A program made the translations under genes and the position numbers. 64,000 nt of DNA, taken from positions 62,001 through 126,000 of the forward strand of contig NZ_LZIL01000065.1 in assembly GCF_001667075.1 (NCBI RefSeq), written 5' to 3'. Shown one piece after another: positions 1 through 7,510 of the stretch. The DNA is from Mycobacterium sp. 852014-52450_SCH5900713. Lineage in GTDB: Bacteria; Actinomycetota; Actinomycetes; Mycobacteriales; Mycobacteriaceae. The notes under the pieces are model-generated. The model ran no database searches, had not been told where the DNA came from, and was given only the letters and a program-made list of their open reading frames with translations. The number at the start of each line of letters is the position of its first letter. The first letter of the stretch is position 1.

Positions 1-130
1 CGAGCCACCGCTGCGGCTGCTGCTGGGCCGCGACGTACTCAAGGCCATGCGCGACAAGATCGCCGCGCTGTCGTCGTCGATCGAACAGTGGAAAGCCGTC
101 ACCAAGGACGTCAACTTCGAGAGCTCCTAA
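1..130 (+). CDS. C-terminal fragment of a short-chain dehydrogenase/reductase-like protein
   Basis: The reading frame is open from the left edge (first complete codon at base 2) to TAA at 128-130, giving 42 residues that begin EPPLRLLLGRDVL and end NFESS. This tail (P-L-R-L-L-L-G-x-D followed by an amphipathic helix with a W) is typical of the C-terminus of classical SDR oxidoreductases, where it follows the substrate-binding loop. The catalytic part lies outside the window, so substrate and start are unknown. It converges with the nitroreductase, whose stop lies one base away. Confidence 0.6.
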   Translation, partial: EPPLRLLLGRDVLKAMRDKIAALSSSIEQWKAVTKDVNFESS

Positions 131-131
131 G

Positions 132-782
132 TCACTCGTCGAGGAACACGGCGTGCCGGTCCACGGGGTCTCGCCCGATGTGCAGGTTGTTGGCGGCAAA
201 ATCGGGATCGGAATAACCGATCGACAGGCCGCACAGGATGTTCATCTCCGGCGGGATATCGAGCTGCTCGCGCACGACGTCGGGATAACCGGCGATGGCC
301 ACCTGCACGCAGGTGCCCAATCCGCGTGCGGTCAACGCCAGCAGCAGCGTCTGCAGGAACATGCCGACGCCCATGCTGTCGGCGTAACCGAGGTCGCGGT
401 GCATGCACACGATGCCGCCCAGCGGTGCGCGGAAGAACTCCCAGTTGCGCAGGACGGCGATGCGCCGGGCCTCGCTGTCATGGCGGGCGATGCCCATCGA
501 ACCGTAAACGTGTGCGCCGGTGTCACTCCGGAAATGAGCGAACGCGGCGGGCAGTTGCGGGACGCGGGGCGGTTCGGCGCGCGCCTTTTCCAGCATGGCG
601 GCGACCAACCGGTCCCGGGCCGCACCGGATACGAACACCAGGTGCCATGGCTGCACGTTCGAATTCGACGGCGCGCGCATCGCCAGCTCCAGCGATTCCT
701 GCACCAGGTGGCGCGGTACCGGGTCCGGCAGGAAGAGCCGCGTCGAATGCCGCAGCCGAATGGTGTCTTCGAGGTCGTACAT
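132..782 (-). CDS. nitroreductase family protein
   Basis: This 216-residue protein has the FMN-dependent nitroreductase fold. The N-terminal R-H-S-T-R-x-F segment (residues 11-17) and the A-P-S-N-S-N-V-Q-P-W motif near residues 37-46 are the family FMN/substrate elements. The G-M-F-L-Q-T-L-L-L-A helix and the L-G-T-C-V-Q segment follow in the expected order. Family members reduce nitro compounds or quinones with NAD(P)H as cytosolic flavoprotein dimers; the substrate here is unknown. The ATG start is at 782. It is transcribed alone, after a hairpin that closes the thiL-ung-oxidoreductase operon. Confidence 0.85.
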   Translation of the reverse strand: MYDLEDTIRLRHSTRLFLPDPVPRHLVQESLELAMRAPSNSNVQPWHLVFVSGAARDRLVAAMLEKARAEPPRVPQLPAAFAHFRSDTGAHVYGSMGIARHDSEARRIAVLRNWEFFRAPLGGIVCMHRDLGYADSMGVGMFLQTLLLALTARGLGTCVQVAIAGYPDVVREQLDIPPEMNILCGLSIGYSDPDFAANNLHIGRDPVDRHAVFLDE

Positions 783-840
783 AGCTTCATGGTGTCAGGC
801 GCCGAGCGGACGAGCGCCTCCCGCTTCCAAGGGTCACCCA

Positions 841-874
841 GCGTGACGGTCGTCGCCGAGCGTCACGCCAGCGT
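841..874 (-). terminator. hairpin downstream of the quinone oxidoreductase
   Basis: The 8-bp arms GCGTGACG (841-848) and CGTCACGC (861-868) pair perfectly around a 12-nt loop. A second overlapping short inverted repeat, TCACGC-CA-GCGTGA, spans 863-876. It lies just past the stop of the thiL-ung-oxidoreductase operon. There is no U-run, as is common for mycobacterial terminators. Confidence 0.45.
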
Positions 875-890
875 GATCGCCGAGAAGGCC

Positions 891-1817
891 CTAGTCCCGA
901 ACGACGATGACCGTCTTGCCGGGCCGCCGGCCCGGGCGGCCGCCGCTCTCGAAAGCCTCGCGGCCCTGCTCGAGCGGGAACGTCTCGGCGATCTCCACCC
1001 GCAATTGTCCCCGGTCAACCAGCGCCGCTAGCTCGACCAGCTGATCCCGATTCGGCGTGACGATGAAAAAGGTTGCCCTGACGCCGTATTCATCGGCTAC
1101 GCCCGCCGGCGGCGGCGCCGACAGGGTGACCAGCCGCCCACCCGGGCGGAGCGCCGGAAACGATCGGTCCAGCGTCTCACCGCCGACGGTGTCGATCACG
1201 ACGTCGTAGACGGCGTCTTCGACTGTCTCGGTGCGGACGTCGATCACCCGGACGGCACCGAATCCACGGACGAGGTCACCGGCGTCGCTGCGCACGGTCG
1301 CGGTGACGCGCGCGCCCAGCGTCGCGGCGAGCTGAACCGTCAAGGCGCCCACACCACCCGCGCCGCCGTGCACCAGCACGGCCTCACCCGGGCGCACGCC
1401 CGCGTGGTCGACCAACGCCTGCAGGGCGGTCAGGCCGGCCAGCGGCAGCGCGGCGGCGACGACGTGCGACACCGTCGACGGCTTGGCGGCCAGGTCGGCC
1501 GCGGGGACGCAGACGAATTCGGCTGCGGCGCCGTCGCGGTCGAACGGGACCAGGCCGTAGACCTCGTCCCCGGGCGCGAAGTCCGTCACGCCCGCGGCGG
1601 CCTCGCGGACGACGCCCGAGACTTCGTGCGACGGGATCACCGGCGTGCGGCTGACACCGTCTCGGGTCCAGGTCTCGTCCCACGTCAGCTCATCGAACGT
1701 GATGGCGGCGGCGTGGACGGCCAGCAAGACTTCGCCCGCGGCCGGGGCCGGCACGGGCGCCGGCTCGACCACCAGCTGCTCCGGGCCGCCCCGGTGGTGC
1801 GCCCGCAAAGCCCTCAT
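891..1817 (-). CDS. NADP-dependent MDR-family quinone oxidoreductase / zinc-free alcohol dehydrogenase
   Basis: A 308-residue medium-chain dehydrogenase/reductase. The N-terminal GroES-like half carries V-I-P-S-H-E-V-S-G-V (about 62-71). The NADPH-binding H-G-G-A-G-G-V-G-A-L motif (about 147-156) opens the Rossmann half. The catalytic zinc cysteine pattern is absent, as in QOR/zeta-crystallin-type members that reduce quinones or enones. The ATG at 1817 lies 5 bp after the ung stop and was preferred to a start inside ung, so it is the last gene of a thiL-ung-oxidoreductase operon. The substrate is unknown. Confidence 0.85.
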   Translation of the reverse strand: MRALRAHHRGGPEQLVVEPAPVPAPAAGEVLLAVHAAAITFDELTWDETWTRDGVSRTPVIPSHEVSGVVREAAAGVTDFAPGDEVYGLVPFDRDGAAAEFVCVPAADLAAKPSTVSHVVAAALPLAGLTALQALVDHAGVRPGEAVLVHGGAGGVGALTVQLAATLGARVTATVRSDAGDLVRGFGAVRVIDVRTETVEDAVYDVVIDTVGGETLDRSFPALRPGGRLVTLSAPPPAGVADEYGVRATFFIVTPNRDQLVELAALVDRGQLRVEIAETFPLEQGREAFESGGRPGRRPGKTVIVVRD

Positions 1818-1822
1818 CTCGG

Positions 1823-2536
1823 TCAAGGCAGTCGCCAATCGATGGGATCGGCGCCCATGCCCGTGAGCAGTTCGTTGGCGCGGCTGAACGGACGCGACCC
1901 GAAGAATCCCCGAGATGCCGACAGCGGCGACGGGTGTGGCGACTCGATCGCCACACAATTGTCCTCGGCCAGAATCGGTTTCAGCGTCGAGGCGTCGCGG
2001 CCCCAGAGGATCGCCACCATCGGCTGCGAGCGCGCCGCCAGCGCACGGATCGCGCATTCGGTCACCGCCTCCCAGCCCTTCCCCCGGTGCGAGGCGGGGT
2101 TGCTCGGGCGCACGGTGAGCACCCTGTTCAGCAGCATCACCCCCCGCTCGGCCCACGGCGTCAGGTCGCCGGACGAGGGCTGCGGATGCCCGAGGTCGGC
2201 GGCGTACTCGTCGAAGATGTTGGCCAGGCTGCGTGGCAACGGGCGCACGTCCGGGGCCACCGAAAAACTCAGGCCCACCGCGTGCCCCGGCGTCGGGTAC
2301 GGGTCTTGCCCGACGATCAACACCCGGACGCTGTCGAAGGGAAAGGTGAACGCGCGCAACACATTCGGCCCGGCCGGTAAGTACCTGCGCCCGGCCGCGA
2401 TCTCGGCCCGCAAGAATTGGCCCATCGCGGCGACCTGATCGGCCACCGGTTGCAGCGCGGTCGCCCAACCCTGCTCGACGAGTTCGCTCAGGGGCCGCGC
2501 CGTCGTCACCGGTCCTTTCGAAGCATCAAGGCTCAT
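1823..2536 (-). CDS. ung: uracil-DNA glycosylase
   Basis: A 237-residue family 1 UDG that removes uracil from DNA and starts base-excision repair, a heavy burden in GC-rich genomes. The water-activating loop G-Q-D-P-Y-P carries the catalytic Asp, and the L-N-R-V-L-T-V strand follows. The DNA-intercalation loop appears as H-P-S-P-L-S-A, with the catalytic His in E-S-P-H-P-S. The length matches mycobacterial Ung (about 227 aa). It sits 9 bp after thiL and 5 bp before the oxidoreductase, so co-transcription is very likely. Confidence 0.96.
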   Translation of the reverse strand: MSLDASKGPVTTARPLSELVEQGWATALQPVADQVAAMGQFLRAEIAAGRRYLPAGPNVLRAFTFPFDSVRVLIVGQDPYPTPGHAVGLSFSVAPDVRPLPRSLANIFDEYAADLGHPQPSSGDLTPWAERGVMLLNRVLTVRPSNPASHRGKGWEAVTECAIRALAARSQPMVAILWGRDASTLKPILAEDNCVAIESPHPSPLSASRGFFGSRPFSRANELLTGMGADPIDWRLP

Positions 2537-2545
2537 CGCGCCACC

Positions 2546-3508
2546 CTAACGGTCATATGACTGCCAGCCGGCGTAGCCGGTCCACTGTTGCCCGTCGACA
2601 AGGACTTCGGCCTTCCCCTCGAGAACCCGTCCGATGATCCGCCATCCGGCGGGCGCGGGGCCGGGGAAACAGGCCACCAGGGCGTGGTCTTCGCCGCCGC
2701 CGAGCACCCACGACCATGGGTCGGCGCCCGCGGCGGCGGCCGCAGCGGTCAGCGAGTCGTGGTCGGCGGTCAGTGCCGCCGTGGACAAGTCCATCGCCAC
2801 CGCCGACGCCTCGGCGACGTGCCGCAGGTCGGCGACCAGGCCGTCGGAGACATCGATCATCGCTTGCGCTCCTCCGGCGGCCGCCGCCACGCCCTGCCCG
2901 TAGGGCGGCTGGGGAACCAGATGTCGATGGCGCAGCGGATCGAATCCCTCGATCCCCTTGCCCAATAACGAAAGTCCAGCCGCCGAACGGCCGAGTTCAC
3001 CGGCGACCGCGATCACCGAGCCCGCTTTCGCCCCGGACCGCAGCACCGGCGCGCGGCCATCGAGGTCACCCAGCACCGTCACGGAGATCACCCATTGCGG
3101 GCAGCTGACGAGATCGCCGCCGGCGATGCCCGCGCCGATACGCTGCGCCTCGTCCCACATGCCGCCGACCAGTCCGTCGACGTCGGCCGCCCGAGTGTCA
3201 CCGGGCGCGCCGAACGCGACCACGAAGGCCGTCGGCCGCGCTCCCATCGCCTCGATGTCCGCGGCGTTCTGGGCGATGGCCTTGCGGCCGACGTCGCGGG
3301 GGGTCGACCAGTCCAGCCGAAAATGCCGATCCTGCACGAGCATGTCGGTCGACACAGCGATGCGGCCGTCCCTGGCTTGTACCACCGCCGCGTCGTCGCC
3401 CGGCCCGACGGCCACCGCGGCCGGCTGCCGGCGGCCGCGCACCAAACGATCGATGACGGCGAACTCCCCGAGCTGCTGCAGTGTGGGCTCCGATGCGTCG
3501 TCGCGCAC
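2546..3508 (-). CDS. thiL: thiamine-monophosphate kinase
   Basis: A 320-residue ThiL, which phosphorylates thiamine monophosphate to the active cofactor thiamine diphosphate using ATP. The G-P-G-D-D-A-A-V-V segment (about 36-44), S-T-D-M-L-V-Q-D-R-H-F and N-x-x-D-I-x-A-M-G are the metal- and ATP-binding signatures of the PurM/ThiL fold. D-V-S-D-G-L lies near residue 220. It is the first gene of the minus-strand operon with ung. The gene upstream on the other strand (DUF3515) is divergent. Confidence 0.95.
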   Translation of the reverse strand: MRDDASEPTLQQLGEFAVIDRLVRGRRQPAAVAVGPGDDAAVVQARDGRIAVSTDMLVQDRHFRLDWSTPRDVGRKAIAQNAADIEAMGARPTAFVVAFGAPGDTRAADVDGLVGGMWDEAQRIGAGIAGGDLVSCPQWVISVTVLGDLDGRAPVLRSGAKAGSVIAVAGELGRSAAGLSLLGKGIEGFDPLRHRHLVPQPPYGQGVAAAAGGAQAMIDVSDGLVADLRHVAEASAVAMDLSTAALTADHDSLTAAAAAAGADPWSWVLGGGEDHALVACFPGPAPAGWRIIGRVLEGKAEVLVDGQQWTGYAGWQSYDR

Positions 3509-3564
3509 GCCACCTCCTCCGGCGCTGTCGTCCCCTGCGTGGGCCTCTGACGGGTCGCCGACCT

Positions 3565-3584
3565 GCGGTAAGTTAATTTACTGC
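3565..3584. promoter_or_regulatory. AT-rich imperfect palindrome in the thiL/DUF3515 divergent spacer
   Basis: The 20-bp segment beginning GCGGTAAG and ending TTTACTGC matches its own reverse complement at 16 of 20 positions. It lies in the 143-bp spacer between two divergent genes and is far more AT-rich than its surroundings. It could be an operator or simply overlapping promoter elements; no regulator is implied. Confidence 0.3.
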
Positions 3585-3651
3585 CCGCGCGAGCGGCCCG
3601 CGCCAGTGTAGAACCCTGCACCGCTGTGCCAGAGATAGGAGGTGCGCGGCG

Positions 3652-4227
3652 GTGACGACCGACCCCGATACCGGCCCCGCCGTCGACACGGGGCCACCGC
3701 CCGCGGCGATCATTGCGGCGGTCGCGGTGGCCGTCGTGGCGATCGGCGTGATCCTGGTGATCGCGGCGAATCGTGAGGCGCCGCCGCAACCGGTCGCCGT
3801 GCCCGCCGCACCGGCGCCGCAGGCCGACAGCCCCGCCTGCCGGGCATTGGCCGGGGCGCTGCCGCAGCGGCTCGGCGACTATCAGCGCGCGCCCCTCGCC
3901 CAACCGGCGCCCCATGGGGCCGCCGCGTGGCGGGCCGGCCCGGACGGCGAGCCGGTCGTGCTGCGCTGCGGACTCGACCGGCCAGCGGAGTTCGTCGTGG
4001 GATCTCCGATTCAGGTCGTCGACCGCGTGCAGTGGTTCGCGGTGCGCCCCGAACAGCAATCCGCCGGTGACGCGGGCAGGTCGACCTGGTACACCGTGGA
4101 CCGGCCGGTGTATGTGGCGCTCACGTTGCCGTCGGGATCGGGCCCGACGCCGATCCAGCAACTCTCCGAGGTGGTCGACCGCACCATCGCGGCGGTGCCC
4201 ATCAACCCGGGGCCGGCGGCGGGCTAG
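3652..4227 (+). CDS. DUF3515 membrane-anchored protein (Rv2980-like)
   Basis: A 191-residue protein with a short cytosolic N-terminus, one hydrophobic segment at about residues 18-39, a Pro/Ala linker and an extracytoplasmic DUF3515 domain with two cysteines (in S-P-A-C-R and V-L-R-C-G) that probably form a disulfide. The position next to ddlA matches Rv2980 of M. tuberculosis. The GTG start is supported by an AGGAGG at 3637-3642. Its TAG stop is the first three bases of the 55-bp tandem repeat array. The function is unknown. Confidence 0.8.
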   Translation: MTTDPDTGPAVDTGPPPAAIIAAVAVAVVAIGVILVIAANREAPPQPVAVPAAPAPQADSPACRALAGALPQRLGDYQRAPLAQPAPHGAAAWRAGPDGEPVVLRCGLDRPAEFVVGSPIQVVDRVQWFAVRPEQQSAGDAGRSTWYTVDRPVYVALTLPSGSGPTPIQQLSEVVDRTIAAVPINPGPAAG

Positions 4228-4444
4228 TCCGACGGTGGCGACCCGCATCGCCCGCCTACGCCGCGCTCGCGATCGCCACTAGTCCGATGGTGGCGACCCG
4301 CATCGCCCGCCTACGCCGCGCTCGCGATCGCCACTAGTCCGATGGTGGCGACCCGCATCGCCCGGCTACGCCGCGCTCGCGATCACCACTAGTCCGATGG
4401 TGGCGACCCGCATCGCCCGGCTACGCCGCGCTCGCGATCGCCAC
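4225..4444. repeat. tandem array, four 55-bp units (MIRU-like minisatellite)
   Basis: Four head-to-tail 55-bp copies begin at 4225, 4280, 4335 and 4390, each starting TAGTCCGA. They differ at only a few positions, for example GCCTACG versus GGCTACG and GATCGCC versus GATCACC. The first three bases are the stop codon of the DUF3515 gene. The CTA at 4444-4446, straddling the far edge, is the ddlA stop read on the minus strand. A reverse-complement version of the same unit forms the second array at 30217. Mycobacterial MIRU-type repeats show this placement between or overlapping gene ends. Confidence 0.9.
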
Positions 4445-5556
4445 TAGCGCAGGCCCACGCCCCGGGCCAACGCCGTTTCGACCATGGTCGCCAGCAGGGT
4501 CGGGTAGTCCACGCCGCTGGCAGCCCACATCCTCGGGTACATCGAAATCGTGGTGAACCCGGGCATCGTGTTGATTTCGTTGAGCACCGGCCCGTCATCG
4601 GTGAGGAAGAAGTCGACCCGGGCCAACCCCTGACAGTCGATGGCGTTGAAGGCCCGGATCGCCAAATGCCGGATGGTGTCGGCGATATCGTCGTCAACCT
4701 TGGCGGGCACGTCCAATTCCGCTGCGTCATCCAGATATTTGGTGGCGAAGTCGTAAAACGAATCCTCACGTCCCCGCACCCCGGCCACCCGGATCTCGCC
4801 CAATGTGCTGGCTTCTATTGTGCCATCGGGCATTTCGAGCACGCCGCACTCCAGCTCGCGACCGGTGATCGCCGCCTCCACGATCACTTTCGGGTCGTGC
4901 CGACGCGCCACCGCGACAGCGGCGGCGAGGTCCTCCCAGCGCGCTACCCGGGTGACGCCGATCGAGGAGCCACCCCGGGCGGGTTTGACGAACACCGGCA
5001 GACCCAGCCGCTCGCACTCATCGGGTCGCAGGGTCGACCGCGACGGGCGTAGCACCGCGTACGGGCCGACCGGCAGGCCTTCGGCGACGAACAGCTTCTT
5101 GGTGAACTCCTTGTCCATGCCCGCCGCGCTGGCCAGCACGCCGGCGCCGACATAGGGCACGCCGGCCAACTCCAGCAGGCCCTGGATCGTGCCGTCTTCT
5201 CCGTACGGACCGTGCAGCACCGGGAACACCACGTCGACCGACGCCAGGACCTCGCCGGCCCCGGACGAGAGGGAGACCAGTTGGCCGCTGCGCCGCGGAT
5301 CCGCCGGCAGGGCCAGTTCGGTGCCCGACTGCGCGGTCACCTCCGGCAACTGCCGGTCGCTGATGGCCAGCGCATCCGGGTCGCCGTCGGTGAGCACCCA
5401 CGACCCTTGCGGGGTGATGCCGATCGCGACCACCTCGAACCGCTCGGGGTCGAGATTGCGCAGGATGCTGCCCGCGGACACGCACGAGATGGCGTGCTCG
5501 TTGCTGCGCCCGCCGAAGACGACGGCGACGCGAACGCGGCTTCCGCTGGCACTCAC
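4444..5556 (-). CDS. ddlA: D-alanine--D-alanine ligase
   Basis: A 370-residue ATP-grasp ligase that makes D-Ala-D-Ala for peptidoglycan and is a target of D-cycloserine. The N-terminal V-V-F-G-G-R-S-N-E-H motif, the H-G-P-Y-G-E-D-G-T-I-Q-G loop and the C-terminal V-D-F-F-L-T and L-N-E-I-N-T-M-P-G-F metal/ATP-binding residues are all present. The length matches mycobacterial DdlA (373 aa). Its stop codon abuts the 55-bp repeat array, so copy-number change would alter its 3' untranslated region but not its product. gpsA lies 80 bp upstream on the same strand. Confidence 0.96.
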   Translation of the reverse strand: MSASGSRVRVAVVFGGRSNEHAISCVSAGSILRNLDPERFEVVAIGITPQGSWVLTDGDPDALAISDRQLPEVTAQSGTELALPADPRRSGQLVSLSSGAGEVLASVDVVFPVLHGPYGEDGTIQGLLELAGVPYVGAGVLASAAGMDKEFTKKLFVAEGLPVGPYAVLRPSRSTLRPDECERLGLPVFVKPARGGSSIGVTRVARWEDLAAAVAVARRHDPKVIVEAAITGRELECGVLEMPDGTIEASTLGEIRVAGVRGREDSFYDFATKYLDDAAELDVPAKVDDDIADTIRHLAIRAFNAIDCQGLARVDFFLTDDGPVLNEINTMPGFTTISMYPRMWAASGVDYPTLLATMVETALARGVGLR

Positions 5557-5636
5557 AACCTGGAGAGGCTACCGGTTGTGCGGCACGCGGGCCGGGCGGC
5601 GGGCCGCTAGCTGGGGTTTCGGTCGCCGCGCGGCAG

Positions 5637-6656
5637 TCACTCGGGCTTGGTCCTGCGGCCCAGCAGCAGGGCCATCGCCTCGTCCACCAACAGCCCCTTG
5701 TGGCAGACCCGGTGCACGGCGTCGGTGAGCGGCATCTCGACGTCGTAACTGGACGCCAGTGCCAGCACCGACTCGCTCGATGTCACGCCCTCCACGACGT
5801 GCCCTTCCCTGGCCTGCATCGCCGATTCCATCGTCCCGCCGCGACCCAGGCGTTCACCGAAGGACCGGTTGCGCGAATACGGCGACGTGCACGTCGCGAC
5901 CAGGTCACCCACCCCGGCCAGCCCGGCCAGGGTGGTGCCCTTGGCGCCGAGCGCGATGCCCAGCCGCATGATCTCCGCCAGACCGCGGGTGATGATCGCC
6001 GCCGCGGTGTTCTCCCCGAGTCCGACCCCGGCCGCCATGCCGCACGCGAGCGCGATGACGTTCTTGCACGCCCCGCCGACCTCGGTGCCGACGACATCGC
6101 TGTTGGTGTACGGGCGGAAATACCCGGTGTTCAGCATGCGCTGCAGGGCGACCGCGCGCCCGGAGTCGCTGCACGCGACGACGGTGGCGGCGGGCTGACA
6201 TTCGGCGATCTCGCTGGCCAGGTTGGGCCCCGAGACGACCGCGACCTGAGCGGGATCGACACCCGTCACCGAAACGATGACCTGACTCATCCGCATCAGC
6301 GTGCCCAGCTCGATGCCCTTGGCCAGGCTGACCAGGGTGGCGCCGTCGGGTATCAACGGCGCCCACGCCTCGAGGTTGGCCCGCATCGTCTGCGCGGGAA
6401 CCGCCAGCAGCACCGTCGAGGCAAAGCCCAGCGCCTCGGCGGCGTCGGTGGTCGCGCGGACGTTCGCCGGCAGTGTCGCGCCGGGCAGATAGTCGGGGTT
6501 GGAGCGGGAGGCGTTGATCCGGTCGGCGACCTCGGACCGACGGGCCCACAGCATGACCTCCGCGTCGGGTTCGCCGGCCTCGACGAGCACCTTGGCCAGC
6601 GCGGTGCCCCACGCCCCGGCACCCATGACCGCGACGGCGCCCTTCGAACCGGTCAT
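5637..6656 (-). CDS. gpsA: NAD(P)-dependent glycerol-3-phosphate dehydrogenase
   Basis: A 339-residue enzyme that reduces dihydroxyacetone phosphate to sn-glycerol 3-phosphate for phospholipid synthesis. The Rossmann motif V-M-G-A-G-A-W-G-T-A-L-A is near residues 10-21, followed by S-L-A-K-G-I-E, the V-V-S-G-P-N-L-A-S-E-I segment and the catalytic-Lys region G-G-A-C-K-N-V-I-A-L-A. This is the second of the mycobacterial GpsA paralogues (Rv2982c position). It is divergent from fbiD across about 110 bp. Confidence 0.95.
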   Translation of the reverse strand: MTGSKGAVAVMGAGAWGTALAKVLVEAGEPDAEVMLWARRSEVADRINASRSNPDYLPGATLPANVRATTDAAEALGFASTVLLAVPAQTMRANLEAWAPLIPDGATLVSLAKGIELGTLMRMSQVIVSVTGVDPAQVAVVSGPNLASEIAECQPAATVVACSDSGRAVALQRMLNTGYFRPYTNSDVVGTEVGGACKNVIALACGMAAGVGLGENTAAAIITRGLAEIMRLGIALGAKGTTLAGLAGVGDLVATCTSPYSRNRSFGERLGRGGTMESAMQAREGHVVEGVTSSESVLALASSYDVEMPLTDAVHRVCHKGLLVDEAMALLLGRRTKPE

Positions 6657-6767
6657 CCGCTATCCCCGTCTGTCGTCTCCCGTGTTGCAGCCGCTACACC
6701 CTAGATCAGCGGCCGTCACGCGAGCTAGGGCGTCCGCCTTCAGCGGTCGCTGGCAGGATGAGATCTC

Positions 6768-7421
6768 ATGAGCGGCACACGAGCCGACGATGCGGGTAGA
6801 GACGTTGCCCTGATCGTCGCGGTCAAGCGGTTGGCCGCGGCCAAGACGAGGCTGGCCCCGGTGTTCTCGGCACGCACCCGGGAGGGCGTGGTGCTGGCCA
6901 TGTTGATAGACACCCTGACCGCCGCGGGCCGCGTCGGTTCACTGGGCTCGATCACCGTCATCACGCCCGACGAGGCAGCGGCCGCCGCGGCGACCGAGCT
7001 GGGCGCCGAGGTGCTCAACGACCCGACGCCCGAGGGGCACGGCGACCCCCTCAACAACGCCATCGCCACCGCGGAACGGGCGGTGGGCGGTTTTTTCCCG
7101 AATGTCGTTGTGCTGCAAGGCGATTTGCCGGCGCTTCAAACGCAGGAGCTGGCCGAGGCGATCGCCGCCGCGCGTCATCACCGGCGCAGCTTCGTCGCCG
7201 ACCGGCTGGCGACGGGAACCGCCGCGCTCTTCGCCTTCGGCGCTCCGCTCGATCCGCAGTTCGGTTCCGATTCGTCGGCGCGACACCGACGTTCGGGTGC
7301 GATAGAGCTGACCGGTGCGTGGCCGGGCCTGCGCTGTGACGTCGACACTCCCGACGACCTCGCCACCGCGCGCCGGCTGGGGGTGGGTGCGGCGACCGCT
7401 CGTGCCCTCGCCCAGCAGTGA
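6768..7421 (+). CDS. fbiD: phosphoenolpyruvate guanylyltransferase (F420 biosynthesis)
   Basis: A 217-residue nucleotidyltransferase that joins GTP and phosphoenolpyruvate to form enolpyruvyl-2-diphospho-5'-guanosine, the activated intermediate used by FbiA in coenzyme F420 synthesis. The N-terminal A-V-K-R-L-A-A-A-K-T-R-L-A loop, the L-Q-G-D-L-P-A-L metal site and the C-terminal C-D-V-D-T-P-D-D-L motif are those of the CofC/FbiD family. The position matches Rv2983. The enzyme serves the F420 pool used by deazaflavin-dependent reductases. Confidence 0.93.
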   Translation: MSGTRADDAGRDVALIVAVKRLAAAKTRLAPVFSARTREGVVLAMLIDTLTAAGRVGSLGSITVITPDEAAAAAATELGAEVLNDPTPEGHGDPLNNAIATAERAVGGFFPNVVVLQGDLPALQTQELAEAIAAARHHRRSFVADRLATGTAALFAFGAPLDPQFGSDSSARHRRSGAIELTGAWPGLRCDVDTPDDLATARRLGVGAATARALAQQ

Positions 7422-7510
7422 CTCATCCGTCGACGCGGCGTACCTGTCCACGCGGTTAACGACGACCCAACGGCGAATGGATGTCCGTCGAGCGCTAGCA
7501 GCATCGGCGC

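Noticed and set aside
1818..2468. Long N-terminal extension of the quinone oxidoreductase over ung
   Set aside because: It overlaps the whole ung gene out of frame. The ATG at 1817 starts exactly at the conserved MDR N-terminus.
4225..4444. CRISPR array
   Set aside because: Repeats are directly head-to-tail without unique spacers and no cas genes are present, so this is a minisatellite.
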